A stretch of DNA of 64,000 nucleotides from Clostridia bacterium (GCA_009929735.1 RZZU01000001.1:1-64000), one strand, 5' to 3'; shown: positions 27,067 through 36,088, counted from the stretch's first letter. Numbers and translations are program-made. The notes: a model not told the origin generated them from the sequence alone.

Positions 27067-28341
27067 GTGGACGGTGCCAGTCCGTACCTGATAGGGCTTT
27101 TATTATTTTTAGTATGCTGTTCTGCCTTTTTTTCCGCCTCCGAAACGGCTTTGACCTCTTTAAGCAGGATTCGCCTTCGGAATATGGTGGAGGAAAAAAT
27201 CAAGAACGCAGATAAAATCAGCAGGCTTTTGGATGATCCCAATCGGTTGCTTAGCTCTATTCTTGTAGGCAATAACCTGGTAAACAATGGTGCATCTGCT
27301 TTGACAACAGCTTTGGCAATTCAGATGTTTCATGGGGACACAGGCAGTGGTGCCACTGTTGCGACGGCATTTATTACAGTAATTATATTGATTTTTGGTG
27401 AAATTACGCCGAAAACCATTGCGGCACAGAAGGCGGAGAAAACGGCTTTGACTGTTGTGAATCTGATCGCTGGCGTTGTTTTTGTTTTACGCCCTGTGGT
27501 GGTGGTTTTAAATGTGGCAACAGGAGCTTTGATTCGTTTTTGTGGCTATAATCCGGGTGAAAAAACACCGATGATTACGGAGGCTGAATTAAAAACGATT
27601 GTCAATGTCAGCCATGAAGAAGGTGTTTTAGAAACTGAAGAAAGAATTATGATTAATAACATTTTTGATTTTGGGGATGCCAAAGCGAAGGATGTTATGA
27701 CGCCCAGAACCGATATGGCAACAGTTTCTTATGATGTTACGTATCAGGAATTTGTTGCGCTGGTAAAAGAAGAAGGATTCTCTCGTCTGCCTGTTTATGA
27801 CGAGGATATTGATGATATTGTGGGGATTCTCTATGTGAAGGATGTATTTTTTGTGGACGAAAAAGAGTTTTCGGCAGAAAAATTTATGAGAGAGCCTTAT
27901 TTTACTTATGAAACGAAGCCACTTGTTGAGCTTTTTGCAGAAATGCGGCAAAATCGATTGGCTGTTGCGATTGTATTGGATGAATACGGCGGAACCTCTG
28001 GGTTGACAACCATGGAGGATATTATAGAAGAAATCATGGGTGAAATTGCTGACGAATACGATGATGAACAGGACGAAATTGAGCTGATCAAAGAGGACGA
28101 GTATGTCGTAGATGGCAGTACACGACTAGAGGAATTTAATAAAATGGTTGGAAGCCACTTGGAGTCTGACGAGGTTGACACGATTGCCGGATATGTTTTA
28201 ATGATTTTAGGCAATTTTCCCGAAGGTGGAGAGGTTTTAGAGGTGGCCGGCTTGCGCTTTGTAGTGGAAGAAATGGACAAAAACCGGATTTCTAAACTGC
28301 GTGTATATATGAATTACGATTCTGAATCGGAAGAAGATTAA
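27067..28341 (+). CDS. CNNM/CorB-type membrane protein with CBS and CorC domains
   Basis: Hemolysin C/CorB family, proposed to move or sense Mg2+ or similar cations. About 424 residues: DUF21/CNNM membrane domain with four helices (about 1-180; signature SASETALTSLSRIRL, ILIFGEITPKTIA), tandem CBS domains (about 205-325; VMTPRTDMATVSYD, VAIVLDEYGGTSGL) and the C-terminal CorC/HlyC domain (about 340-420). I chose the GTG at 27067 with GGAG ten bases upstream; a GTG three codons earlier is possible. Substrate not shown by sequence. Confidence 0.9.
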   Translation: MDGASPYLIGLLLFLVCCSAFFSASETALTSLSRIRLRNMVEEKIKNADKISRLLDDPNRLLSSILVGNNLVNNGASALTTALAIQMFHGDTGSGATVATAFITVIILIFGEITPKTIAAQKAEKTALTVVNLIAGVVFVLRPVVVVLNVATGALIRFCGYNPGEKTPMITEAELKTIVNVSHEEGVLETEERIMINNIFDFGDAKAKDVMTPRTDMATVSYDVTYQEFVALVKEEGFSRLPVYDEDIDDIVGILYVKDVFFVDEKEFSAEKFMREPYFTYETKPLVELFAEMRQNRLAVAIVLDEYGGTSGLTTMEDIIEEIMGEIADEYDDEQDEIELIKEDEYVVDGSTRLEEFNKMVGSHLESDEVDTIAGYVLMILGNFPEGGEVLEVAGLRFVVEEMDKNRISKLRVYMNYDSESEED

Positions 28342-28350
28342 ATAAAAGAA

Positions 28351-28384
28351 GCGATAACCTAAAATTAGGTTATCGCTTTTATCG
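28351..28384 (+). terminator. Terminator between convergent CNNM and sleL genes
   Basis: GCGATAACCTAA and TTAGGTTATCGC form a perfect 12-bp stem followed by TTTT; the flanking A-rich left side allows use from both strands. Confidence 0.85.
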
Positions 28385-28497
28385 TGAAACGGATATAAGC
28401 GTTTCAAAAACGTTTGATGCCGCTGAAATCCATAAACAGAGCCGAAATTGGAGGTTTTAGAAAATCGGTGATGCTGTGCTGAATGATTTTGAGTGTC

Positions 28498-29784
28498 TTA
28501 GATTGCAAACTTATCAATATCATATACATTTGAGATTAACATCCAATTTTGTATAAAAGGCCGCATGAGATTCCAATATCCCACACCGCTGAAACCATAT
28601 TCCGCAGCCATTTGCAGCTTTGCATCAATACTTCTTGCATCCTCAAACCAAACCACGTGTGCACTGCCGTCTTCGCTTGCATAGAAGAAATACGGACTTT
28701 GTCCGAGTTCATCAAAGAGGATTTCCGCACGCAGTTCCATCGCCAGTTGGACGGCCTCCTCATTGCCTAAGGTTACGGCTCTGCCTTCCCCCTGTGAAAA
28801 GGGCAGCGTCCAGTCATAACCATAATTCGGAATTCCCATAATAATTTTTTCGGGCGGTATTTCTGTAACTGCATAGTCAAAAACCTCACGTACTTTGTTT
28901 AAGGGTGCCACAGCCATGGGGGGGCCGAAAGCATATCCCCATTCGTAGGTCATAAGCAATACAAAATTGGCAATCTCGCCGATTCTTTTGTAATCATGGG
29001 CAGCATAAAGAAGCCCTGGTTGAGTCGAGGAAGTTTTTGGCGCAAGGGCAACAAAAACCTGAAAGCCGACCTCATTCATTGCCGTTTGTAATTCTGAAAG
29101 AAAGCTGATAAAAGCCTCCTTATCTTGAGGCAAGACAAATTCAAAGTCTACGTCTATACCGTAATAGGATTTTTGCCCCATGACAATTTGAAGATTGTAA
29201 ATCAGATTTGCTCTTGCGGCAGGATCATTTACCATTTGTGAGATTAACTGATTGCTGAATTTTCCGTTTTCATCCAAGGGTGTTAAAACCAAAATAGGCG
29301 CAGCACCATATGCTCTTGCGGCAAGAATCAGGTTCATATCATCAGGAGGAATCAGCGTTCCGTCTGGATTAAAGCCATAGGAAAAAACAGAGAGAAACGA
29401 CAAATAAGGCACAGTTTGGTTTAATAAAACTGAGTCTATGTATGGGTAAGCATAGCCGTTAACCAGATATTCTTCTGTCGGAGGATCTTTAAATGAAATA
29501 ATCAAGGTTTGCCCTGGATAAATGGTGCCTGTTACTGCAAGTTGCGGATTGTTTTGCAGCAATATGTTTGGGGAAACGCCGAAGTTTTGCGCAATGGAAA
29601 ATATGCTGTCCCCTTGCTGCACCTGGTAGGTTACGTCAGGCTCTAAAATCAAAAGAGCTTGCCCAAGGGTTAAAAGGTTTGGATTGATAATTGCATTGTC
29701 ATCCATAATTTGTCTTACGGTTACATTATATTGTGCTGCTATTGAATAAATTGTGTCGCCGCCACTTACTACATGGATTGTCAT
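28498..29784 (-). CDS. Spore cortex-lytic N-acetylglucosaminidase (LysM + GH18, SleL/YaaH-like)
   Basis: 428 residues without a signal peptide, as usual for SleL-type coat-associated germination enzymes. Two LysM repeats (about 2-47 and 51-96) bind peptidoglycan or cortex, then a GH18 barrel (about 108-420). The catalytic motif is D211-V-D213-F-E215 in YYGIDVDFEF, with E215 the proton donor. The C-terminal region keeps the GH18 Trp/Tyr (FSGVGYWNLM). GGAGGTGG lies five bases before the ATG. Strong indicator of an endospore former. Closest characterised relatives are Bacillus YaaH/SleL; exact cleavage type is inferred. Confidence 0.9.
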   Translation of the reverse strand: MTIHVVSGGDTIYSIAAQYNVTVRQIMDDNAIINPNLLTLGQALLILEPDVTYQVQQGDSIFSIAQNFGVSPNILLQNNPQLAVTGTIYPGQTLIISFKDPPTEEYLVNGYAYPYIDSVLLNQTVPYLSFLSVFSYGFNPDGTLIPPDDMNLILAARAYGAAPILVLTPLDENGKFSNQLISQMVNDPAARANLIYNLQIVMGQKSYYGIDVDFEFVLPQDKEAFISFLSELQTAMNEVGFQVFVALAPKTSSTQPGLLYAAHDYKRIGEIANFVLLMTYEWGYAFGPPMAVAPLNKVREVFDYAVTEIPPEKIIMGIPNYGYDWTLPFSQGEGRAVTLGNEEAVQLAMELRAEILFDELGQSPYFFYASEDGSAHVVWFEDARSIDAKLQMAAEYGFSGVGYWNLMRPFIQNWMLISNVYDIDKFAI

Positions 29785-29802
29785 AGGCCCACCTCCGCTA
29801 CT

Positions 29803-29810
29803 AGTTTATG
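29803..29810 (-). promoter_or_regulatory. Possible SigE -10 element of the sleL-like gene
   Basis: On the minus strand CATAAACT matches the mother-cell SigE -10 consensus CATACAMT in seven of eight positions, 19 bases before the start codon. A -35 match is poor, so this is tentative. Confidence 0.3.
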
Positions 29811-29842
29811 CAGGGTTTTAAAAAAGAAGAATGAAAAAAAGA

Positions 29843-30117
29843 ACGTATCCGTAGGATACGCTCCCAGATTAAAGGCAAACCTTGGGCATTGACCCTTCAC
29901 TGACCAAGATAGGGCAGACGGCGAAGCCGGCTTTTGCAAAGCAAAAGTGAGTGACCCTCCATTTTCTTTTTGGAAAAAGTAAGGCAAAAACTTTTATGAA
30001 ACCCGAATAGTATGCGGGTTTGGATGGGTTAGGGGTGAAACGCTTGTGGGTGTTTGAGGGCAAAGCCCTCAAGGTTTTGACCTTGTCTTCAGGCTGACGT
30101 ATCCGTAGGATACGCTC
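29843..30117 (+). repeat. String-of-hairpins repeat element, copy C, with flanking palindromes
   Basis: Occupies the gap between the sleL-like gene and the thioredoxin-like gene. A 21-base sequence containing the palindrome GTATCCGTAGGATAC is directly repeated at 29843-29863 and 30097-30117. Inside are CTTTTGC/GCAAAAG, CTTTTT/AAAAAG, AACCCG/CGGGTT and TTGAGGGC/GCCCTCAA hairpins and the shared blocks CCTTGGGCATTG, AAAAACTTTTAT and CTTGTGGGTGTTTGAGGGC. The two copies of the palindrome have an A-run outside one end and a T-run outside the other, as if a bidirectional terminator had been split and duplicated by insertion of the roughly 233-bp core. Confidence 0.75.
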
Positions 30118-30122
30118 TTTTT

Positions 30123-31166
30123 TTATTTGGCTGTTTTGATTTCATCCAGCATTGTTTCGGTGGTTTCCATATAATAATCCGTGTTCTGCACGCCTTCAAT
30201 TTTTGTAGTTAAGGGTCTTCCTGTATTATCTACAAAAATGGTTGTAGGTAGGCCGTGTACATTTTCAATAATCCACGACGCCATATTTTGGTCGGGGATA
30301 ATTGTAGTAAAGGTTACGCCTGCTTCCGTATAGGCTGTTTCAACTGTTTCTTCTGCTTCCTCACCGGGCGCATCAATGACAACCTGCACAAAATTTACAT
30401 TTTTATATTTTAGCTTTAATTGTTCATAAAAATCCTGTAAGGTAGCCAGCTCGTTGATTTTTGGATAGCAATAGGATGCCCAAAAGTTTACAACGGTTAA
30501 ATCATAATCATAAAACATGGTGCTTGTGACAGGATCACCTGCCAAGGTGGTAGAAATAAAATTAAGATATTCCTTGTCTTGATCAATTTGTGCTTGCACA
30601 GAGCTTTCGTCGGGTACGAAGGTTTCGACGGTCTTGCGCAGCGAAGGCAGCTCGGATTTTAGCGTTTCAAGGGTCTTTCGTGAGATTTCGGAAAAACTGG
30701 GGGTGCTGCCGATATAATCGGTAAGATAGTAGAAGTGAAAACCCTCCTGTTTGGGCAATTCCTCGCAGTTTTGGTACAGGGCGATTTCATCCTTTACGGC
30801 TTGTGAATCCACATTTTCGTTTCTGACAACCAAGAGTGTGAAAATAGGGATCATTAGCTCATTCACAGGGATTTCGGATTCTATGTTATTTAATTCATCC
30901 ATGTTTTCATCAGGCGTATAATCATATTCAACCTTAGCATAGATTTCTGCGGTGGTATCAACAAAGCTTACAGGGATTAAATTTACATTTTCCTGTTCAA
31001 GCCATATCTTTGGAAGGCTATAGGCTAAGCCGCATTGCTCAAATCGGTAATCTGTTTTTACTTCTTCTGCGGCAGCCTCCTGTGTGGAGGTATCTTTTTT
31101 TTCACATCCGCCAAGAATGCTCATTGACAGAATCAGCGCAAGGAAAAGTGCCATTTTTTTTCTCAT
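30123..31166 (-). CDS. Lipoprotein with degenerate TlpA/thioredoxin-like domain
   Basis: 347 residues. Signal peptide with lipobox ending LGGC (Cys21). A middle region (about 35-200) of unknown fold precedes a C-terminal redoxin domain (about 215-345). The active-site strand reads NFWASYCYPK, where a normal TlpA has W-C-x-x-C; here only Cys233 remains and the resolving Cys is Lys236. The cis-Pro loop (GLPTTIFVDNTG) is intact. A one-Cys active site could act in disulfide isomerisation by mixed disulfide, or the domain may have lost redox function. AGGAGG lies seven bases before the ATG. Single gene; it ends six bases from repeat copy C. Confidence 0.85.
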   Translation of the reverse strand: MRKKMALFLALILSMSILGGCEKKDTSTQEAAAEEVKTDYRFEQCGLAYSLPKIWLEQENVNLIPVSFVDTTAEIYAKVEYDYTPDENMDELNNIESEIPVNELMIPIFTLLVVRNENVDSQAVKDEIALYQNCEELPKQEGFHFYYLTDYIGSTPSFSEISRKTLETLKSELPSLRKTVETFVPDESSVQAQIDQDKEYLNFISTTLAGDPVTSTMFYDYDLTVVNFWASYCYPKINELATLQDFYEQLKLKYKNVNFVQVVIDAPGEEAEETVETAYTEAGVTFTTIIPDQNMASWIIENVHGLPTTIFVDNTGRPLTTKIEGVQNTDYYMETTETMLDEIKTAK

Positions 31167-31379
31167 TGTTAATCCTCCTAAAAATCATAAATAGAACAAA
31201 GCAGTTCGGTTTTTTGGTATTGAAAATCGTTGCAAGATTTTAAAAACAACACCCTCCCAATTTTTGGTTGTGTTCCAAAATCCGCTGGAATATGCGGATC
31301 GTCTTTGAAGCTAAGCCTGTGCGTGAAAATATAAAATAATTTTATCCATAACAGATGCTGTTTCAAACACCTTTTGTTT

Positions 31380-31760
31380 CTTGAAGCTTGTACGAAGGTT
31401 TTGTGCGTACTTACCCAAGAAAGAGGCGCCGGACTTTCGAAAATCCGTTATATAAAATTTGCTATATCATTATACAGAAAAAACTTGGCACCTGCAATGG
31501 AAAAACCTATAGAAAATTACTCACATACCTATTTTTTAATTGCTTTCTAATCAGATGGCAATATCCTTTTAACTGCATAAAGATATACTTTATGAGATAT
31601 TATAGAGAAAACATTGGCAATGGGACAGCTTCGCAAGGTTTTATGGCTGTTAAGATTATTTTGCGCAACTTTTATGGAAATGGTCATTTTATTTCAAAAA
31701 TGCAAGATACTGCGCAGTGGTAAGAAAAGCAGAAAGTCGGAAATTTTCCGTGATTTGAAT
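31380..31760 (+). other. Gene-free stretch, possibly decayed coding sequence
   Basis: The 977 bases between the lipoprotein gene and the response regulator hold no intact gene. In one forward frame this part gives protein-like runs (APAMEKPIENYSHTYFLIAF, IIEKTLAMGQLRKVLWLLRL) broken by in-frame stops, as a pseudogene would. I cannot name a parent family. Upstream (31167-31380) is a small CCGC/GCGG stem-loop and nothing else. Confidence 0.25.
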
Positions 31761-31820
31761 ACAGCATAATCCACCAAACATCGTTCGTCAATAAAATAAA
31801 CTTTCATCTGGCTGTTTTAC

Positions 31821-31995
31821 CTGAGGAAACGCTGATTCATTCCGTGTGCACATCTAACTGCTTGGTAAATTTTCCGCTTGGACGGCATCAGAAAGCTTCG
31901 CAATCACGCTGCTATCGCTGCGTACTTTTCCTTGCCAATCGAAAAATTTCTTCGACCATCTGCACACCATCCATTAAATCACCGCTTCCCGAAGG
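31821..31995 (+). mobile_element. MITE-like fold-back element, copy 1
   Basis: About 175 bp. It begins GAGGAAACGCTGATTCATTC and ends CATTAAATCACCGCTTCCCG, giving imperfect terminal inverted repeats. Subterminal GTGTGCACATC and GACCATCTGCACAC continue the inverted symmetry. Highly similar to 44503-44676 and 36191-36351. It lies directly upstream of the response-regulator promoter, and a spurious N-terminal extension of that gene translates it (CTSNCLVNFPLG). Confidence 0.75.
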
Positions 31996-32103
31996 CAACA
32001 GCGCACAATTCTCAGCTGCATTTTTTGTTTTGCCTGATGAAAAAGCTGATTGCATATCTGGACACACAGAATTATGCAGTATTGCCCTAATTTTTCCGAT
32101 TTG

Positions 32104-32112
32104 TGGTATAAT
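32104..32112 (+). promoter_or_regulatory. Extended -10 promoter of the two-component operon
   Basis: TGGTATAAT, 31 bases before the start codon; TTGCCC 19 bases upstream could serve as a weak -35. Confidence 0.55.
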
Positions 32113-32143
32113 ATACAGAGAATATGAAAAGGAGAATAGAATT

Positions 32144-32827
32144 ATGACACAGAAAAAGATTCTATTAATTGAAGATGAGGTTAAATTAGCACGGTTTGTC
32201 GAGCTGGAGCTCAGATATGAAGGCTATGAAGTGACTGTGTGTCATGATGGACGTGAGGGCATGGCATTGATCAATGAAGGAAAGTTTGATATGCTTCTTC
32301 TGGATCTTATGCTGCCTGGCTTAACGGGGATAGAAATTTGCCGCAGAGTTCGTAAAACGTCGAATGTACCTATTATTATGCTGACGGCAAAGGATGAAGT
32401 GATTGATAAAGTGGCAGGGCTTGACAGCGGTGCCGATGATTATTTGACGAAGCCCTTTGCAATTGAGGAGCTTTTGGCAAGAATGCGTGTTGCCTTTAAG
32501 CATTGCGAAGATAAAATGATGAAGAAGGTTCTGTTACAGGTGCAGGATTTGGAAATTAATACGGAAAAACGTTTGGTTACAGTTGGTACAGAAGCTGTGG
32601 AACTAACCAAGAAGGAATATGAACTGCTTTTGTACTTGGTGCAGAATAAAAATATTGTTTTGACCAGAGAACAGATTTTAAACGAGGTTTGGGGATACAG
32701 CTATATCGGAGAAACAAATGTTGTTGATGTGTATGTTCGTTATTTGCGTGCAAAAATTGATGAAGCCTTTCAGAAAAAGTATATCCACACCATACGAGGG
32801 GTAGGCTATTATGTCAAAGAAGAATAA
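32144..32827 (+). CDS. OmpR/PhoB-family response regulator
   Basis: 227 residues. Receiver domain (1-120) with acidic pocket IEDE (10-13), phosphorylation site D54 in LLLDLMLP, and conserved Lys in YLTKPF. Winged-helix DNA-binding domain (about 130-225) with LTKKEYELLLYLVQNKN and the terminal IRGVGYYV. The ATG at 32144 has AAAAGGAGA nine bases upstream. A frame starting at 31844 runs through the MITE and promoter and is not the gene. It overlaps the kinase gene by 17 bases, so the two are a unit. Target genes unknown; the lipoprotein gene just downstream is a candidate. Confidence 0.95.
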   Translation: MTQKKILLIEDEVKLARFVELELRYEGYEVTVCHDGREGMALINEGKFDMLLLDLMLPGLTGIEICRRVRKTSNVPIIMLTAKDEVIDKVAGLDSGADDYLTKPFAIEELLARMRVAFKHCEDKMMKKVLLQVQDLEINTEKRLVTVGTEAVELTKKEYELLLYLVQNKNIVLTREQILNEVWGYSYIGETNVVDVYVRYLRAKIDEAFQKKYIHTIRGVGYYVKEE

Positions 32828-34349
32828 AAAATCCGTTTTTTACGGTATCTGCCATATGACGATTGCCAGAAAAATCACATTGATGTATGGAGGGATTTTT
32901 TCCTTTTCGCTTTTGATTATCAGCTTATTTATAACCTTTAATATTTCTGCGGTGCAGCAGCATATTATAAGAAGGGAGCTAACCTTCACTATTTCCAATA
33001 TTGAGGAATATGTGCGGCAGGGGAAAAAGCTGAGCGATGAAGCACTGCAGGAATTTTTGGATAATAAATATGTGGAGGTCAGTGTGTATGCCCAGAAGGA
33101 ACAGGTGTATTATAACAGTCATTTTGGAGAAGTGCCACTGCTGAAGCAACTAGAGGATGTTAATTTTCCCGCACCCGATGAGGATTTTGGAAAAGAGGAC
33201 GAATTAGAGCAGAAAAGACAGCGTACTTTTGCGGAAGATGGTTTTAAAATCAGTGTACAAAAAGACGGTGCACCGAATTGCACAGAATATATTTTGGAAA
33301 ACAGCAGTAATCAGCAGATTATGCTAATTTCCACCGTTATTCCTACCAAGGATGAGTTTTATCATGTTGAGGTTTTTAAATTGATCGGCTTAAATTCCAA
33401 TTTCCTTCAGGGCTTTATTATTAAGCTTGCCACAATTGATTTTATTGGGATTTTCTGCGCCTTTTTGATCGGGCTGTATATCAGCCGCCGTATGCTACAG
33501 CCGGTGGAGGCAATTCGTGCTGCGGCGGAACGCATTACCATTGAGGACTTGAGCCAGCGCATTGATACGGACGGGCCTGATGATGAAATGAAGGAGCTGA
33601 CGGTAACGTTTAACTCTATGATTGACCGTTTGGAGAGCTCTTTTCAGCGGCAAAACCAGTTTATTTCTGATGCTTCGCATGAATTAAGAACGCCGATTTC
33701 CGTTATACAGGGATATGCTAACCTGATTAATCGATGGGGGAAAAGCGATCCTGATATTTTGCAGGAAGCAATTGATTCTATTTTGGGCGAAACGGAGCAT
33801 ATGAGTGCATTGATTCGCAAGCTTCTTTTTTTGGCAAAAGGCGATCAGAACCGTATGCTTGTTCAAAAGCAACAGGTTTCCTTAAATGAAATTGCGGGTG
33901 AAGTTGTTAAGGAACTGGTAATTCTGGAGGTTAATCGTCAGGTTTTATTTGAAGAAAAGGATCAGGCAGAAATATTTGGCGATCCTGATTTAATCAAGCA
34001 ATTACTTTGGATTCATGCCGAAAATGCGCTGAAATATACCAAAGACGATGGCGTGATTACCATTCGGGTATGGAAAGACAAAAAAAATGCTTATGTTTCT
34101 GTAGGAGATAACGGGGCAGGAATCTCCAAGGAGCATTTACCAAAGATATTCGACCGTTTTTATCGTGTGGATCAATCCAGAAATAAGGGGATTTCAGGCA
34201 CTGGGCTGGGGCTTTCGATTGCAAAGTGGATTGTTGACAGTCATTTGGGGCAGATATGGGTTGAGAGCAAGGAGGGAGAAGGGACAACCTTTTTTAACGC
34301 CTTTGCGCTACCCTCCAAGCCAAAGAAGGAAGAAACAAAGAAGGTATAA
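32811..34349 (+). CDS. Sensor histidine kinase (HAMP, HisKA, HATPase_c)
   Basis: 512 residues. Two membrane helices (about 22-46 and 200-225) bracket a 150-residue external sensor region rich in acidic residues. HAMP follows (about 228-280, LQPVEAIRAAAERI), then the H-box SDASHELRTP (His near 290), N-box (HAENALKYT), G1 (DNGAGISKEHLPKIFDRFYR) and G2 (GTGLGLSIAK). Classical envelope-stress kinase layout. Translation is probably coupled to the upstream regulator. The signal is unknown. Confidence 0.95.
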   Translation: MSKKNKKSVFYGICHMTIARKITLMYGGIFSFSLLIISLFITFNISAVQQHIIRRELTFTISNIEEYVRQGKKLSDEALQEFLDNKYVEVSVYAQKEQVYYNSHFGEVPLLKQLEDVNFPAPDEDFGKEDELEQKRQRTFAEDGFKISVQKDGAPNCTEYILENSSNQQIMLISTVIPTKDEFYHVEVFKLIGLNSNFLQGFIIKLATIDFIGIFCAFLIGLYISRRMLQPVEAIRAAAERITIEDLSQRIDTDGPDDEMKELTVTFNSMIDRLESSFQRQNQFISDASHELRTPISVIQGYANLINRWGKSDPDILQEAIDSILGETEHMSALIRKLLFLAKGDQNRMLVQKQQVSLNEIAGEVVKELVILEVNRQVLFEEKDQAEIFGDPDLIKQLLWIHAENALKYTKDDGVITIRVWKDKKNAYVSVGDNGAGISKEHLPKIFDRFYRVDQSRNKGISGTGLGLSIAKWIVDSHLGQIWVESKEGEGTTFFNAFALPSKPKKEETKKV

Positions 34350-34396
34350 CCGCCAAGATCAAGTTTTAAGATTTCCTTAAGCTTCCGCCCTTTTGT

Positions 34397-34425
34397 TTGA
34401 TAAAGGGAATAAAAGGTAGTATAAT
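34397..34425 (+). promoter_or_regulatory. Promoter of the stalk-domain lipoprotein gene
   Basis: TTGATA, 17 bases, perfect TATAAT. Confidence 0.75.
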
Positions 34426-34473
34426 TTGAAGCACACGTTATGTGATAAACATTATATTAAGGGGGCAATACTT

Positions 34474-36012
34474 ATGAGGAAAAAAGTTGCGGCGCTTTTA
34501 TGCGCAGTAATGTGCATCGGGGCATTCACCGGATGTTCAAGCACGGAGTTGGGATATCTGCAGATGAGTGCAGATATGTTTAACAAAATGGAGGTTTGTG
34601 AAGCATCAGGAACAGTAAATGTAGATTTGGATGTTGATGCAATGAAGGAATATGTTGCAGATGTTTCTAAAGCTGCGGGCTACACGGATGAAATGACACA
34701 AGCATCTTTCCAGGAATTGGAAGGGTTTAAAGGTAAGGAGTCTGTAGCCGTAGATTATTCATTGAAAATGGATATGGATACGCTTACATATTATCTGGAC
34801 ATGAATGTGACTTACAAAGGTAAGAAATATGACATGGGTGATATGTATTATTCAATGACAGACGGTGTTTTTGTTTCTGGCAATACAATTTGGGGCACAT
34901 ATGAGTTAACCAAGGATATGATGGGTACTGATGAAAAAAGCTACCTGTCAGATGGAAATTTTGCAAAGGAATTAAAAACAGCTTTAGACCAAAGCAAGTA
35001 CATTTGCTTAATTTCTATGGACGAATTGGGTCTGACAGAAGAAGAAATGAAAGAGATCGTTCCCGAGGGCGGCTTTGGTAATTTGTACACTTCTGCGATA
35101 GAATTTTACAAAAATGCCTTCTCAGGCTTTACTACCAATATGGTTAGTCAAGTTTCAGGCGGATATAAAATTCAGGCAGGCGGACAGGAAGTTGCAAAAT
35201 TATTTGTGAACTTATTAGACTATATTGGTAATAACCCCGATACAGTTTTAGCTGCAACAACAACCTATATGATGGATGTTATGAAGACTATGAATTCTTC
35301 TGAAGAGGAAATGGCTGCATTTAAAGCTGAAATGGATGCGGCGAAGGCAGATACAGCTTCCATTAAGGCAGCAACCGATGAGATGAAGACGATGCTGCAG
35401 CAATCGATTGCAGAACCTTCGGTATCCAAGGTATTGGATAGCTTTGCGTATGAAGCAACTGTTACAAAATCAGGCGCAGGACTGAATACCAAAGAAGCAT
35501 ACAGCATTACCAATGGCAGCAAGAGCGTTTTGAAGGTAACAAGCAATGGTACCGTAAAAGCAGGCAGTGGTAAGGTTGTTGTACCTGCAACAAGCACAAG
35601 CACTGCTGATTTTGAAGCAAAAATGTCAGCTTTGACGGAGAAATATAACCCTGTTACCGCAGTCACCGTTCTTTGGGGCTGGGAAGGCGATTCTGAAGCA
35701 ATGTTGACAAAAGAAAGAGCAGAAGAATCTTTCTTATCTCAAGACGGCGATATTGACTTTGCAGAGTATGTGGTAGCAGACGGTCGTGTGTATCTGCCTT
35801 TGCGTGTAATTTGCGAAGCAATGGGCGAAACCGTTGAATGGAACAATGCAGAAAAGGTAGCTTACATCGTTCATGCAGATGGCAAGACAGCCATGAAGGG
35901 CATTATTCAAGATGGCACATCCTTTGTCAGCGTGCGTGATTTTGAAAAATTAGGCTATACTGTTGAATATCAGACAGTAGACGACTTAAAGCAAGTGACA
36001 GTAACGAAATAA
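34474..36012 (+). CDS. Lipoprotein with C-terminal stalk (copper amine oxidase N-like) domain
   Basis: 512 residues. Signal peptide with lipobox AFTGC near residue 22. The body is Asp/Met/Lys-rich without a recognised fold; two long helices near 285-325 (EEEMAAFKAEMDAAKADTAS) look like coiled coil. The last 80 residues match the stalk-protein/CuAO-N1 domain found in clostridial surface proteins (VYLPLRVICEAMGETVEWNN, a repeat after FVSVRDFEKLGY). The ATG at 34474 follows an AAGGGGG site; the longer frame from 34426 spans the leader. Location after a two-component system suggests regulation by it, which is inference. Confidence 0.8.
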   Translation: MRKKVAALLCAVMCIGAFTGCSSTELGYLQMSADMFNKMEVCEASGTVNVDLDVDAMKEYVADVSKAAGYTDEMTQASFQELEGFKGKESVAVDYSLKMDMDTLTYYLDMNVTYKGKKYDMGDMYYSMTDGVFVSGNTIWGTYELTKDMMGTDEKSYLSDGNFAKELKTALDQSKYICLISMDELGLTEEEMKEIVPEGGFGNLYTSAIEFYKNAFSGFTTNMVSQVSGGYKIQAGGQEVAKLFVNLLDYIGNNPDTVLAATTTYMMDVMKTMNSSEEEMAAFKAEMDAAKADTASIKAATDEMKTMLQQSIAEPSVSKVLDSFAYEATVTKSGAGLNTKEAYSITNGSKSVLKVTSNGTVKAGSGKVVVPATSTSTADFEAKMSALTEKYNPVTAVTVLWGWEGDSEAMLTKERAEESFLSQDGDIDFAEYVVADGRVYLPLRVICEAMGETVEWNNAEKVAYIVHADGKTAMKGIIQDGTSFVSVRDFEKLGYTVEYQTVDDLKQVTVTK

Positions 36013-36040
36013 AAACGGAATAAAGATAAATAAATAAAGT

Positions 36041-36088
36041 AAAGAGGGCGTCGATTAAGTTGTAAACAACTTGAGCGATGCCCTCTTT
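36041..36088 (+). terminator. Terminator after the stalk-domain gene
   Basis: AAAGAGGGCGTCG, AAGTTGT and ACAACTT, CGATGCCCTCTTT form a long stem with a short internal mismatch and terminal TTT. Bases 36089-36190 beyond it show nothing recognisable. Confidence 0.85.

Noticed and set aside
31844..32143. N-terminal extension of the response regulator
   Set aside because: It translates the MITE, the promoter and the ribosome-binding site; the receiver domain begins at the ATG at 32144.
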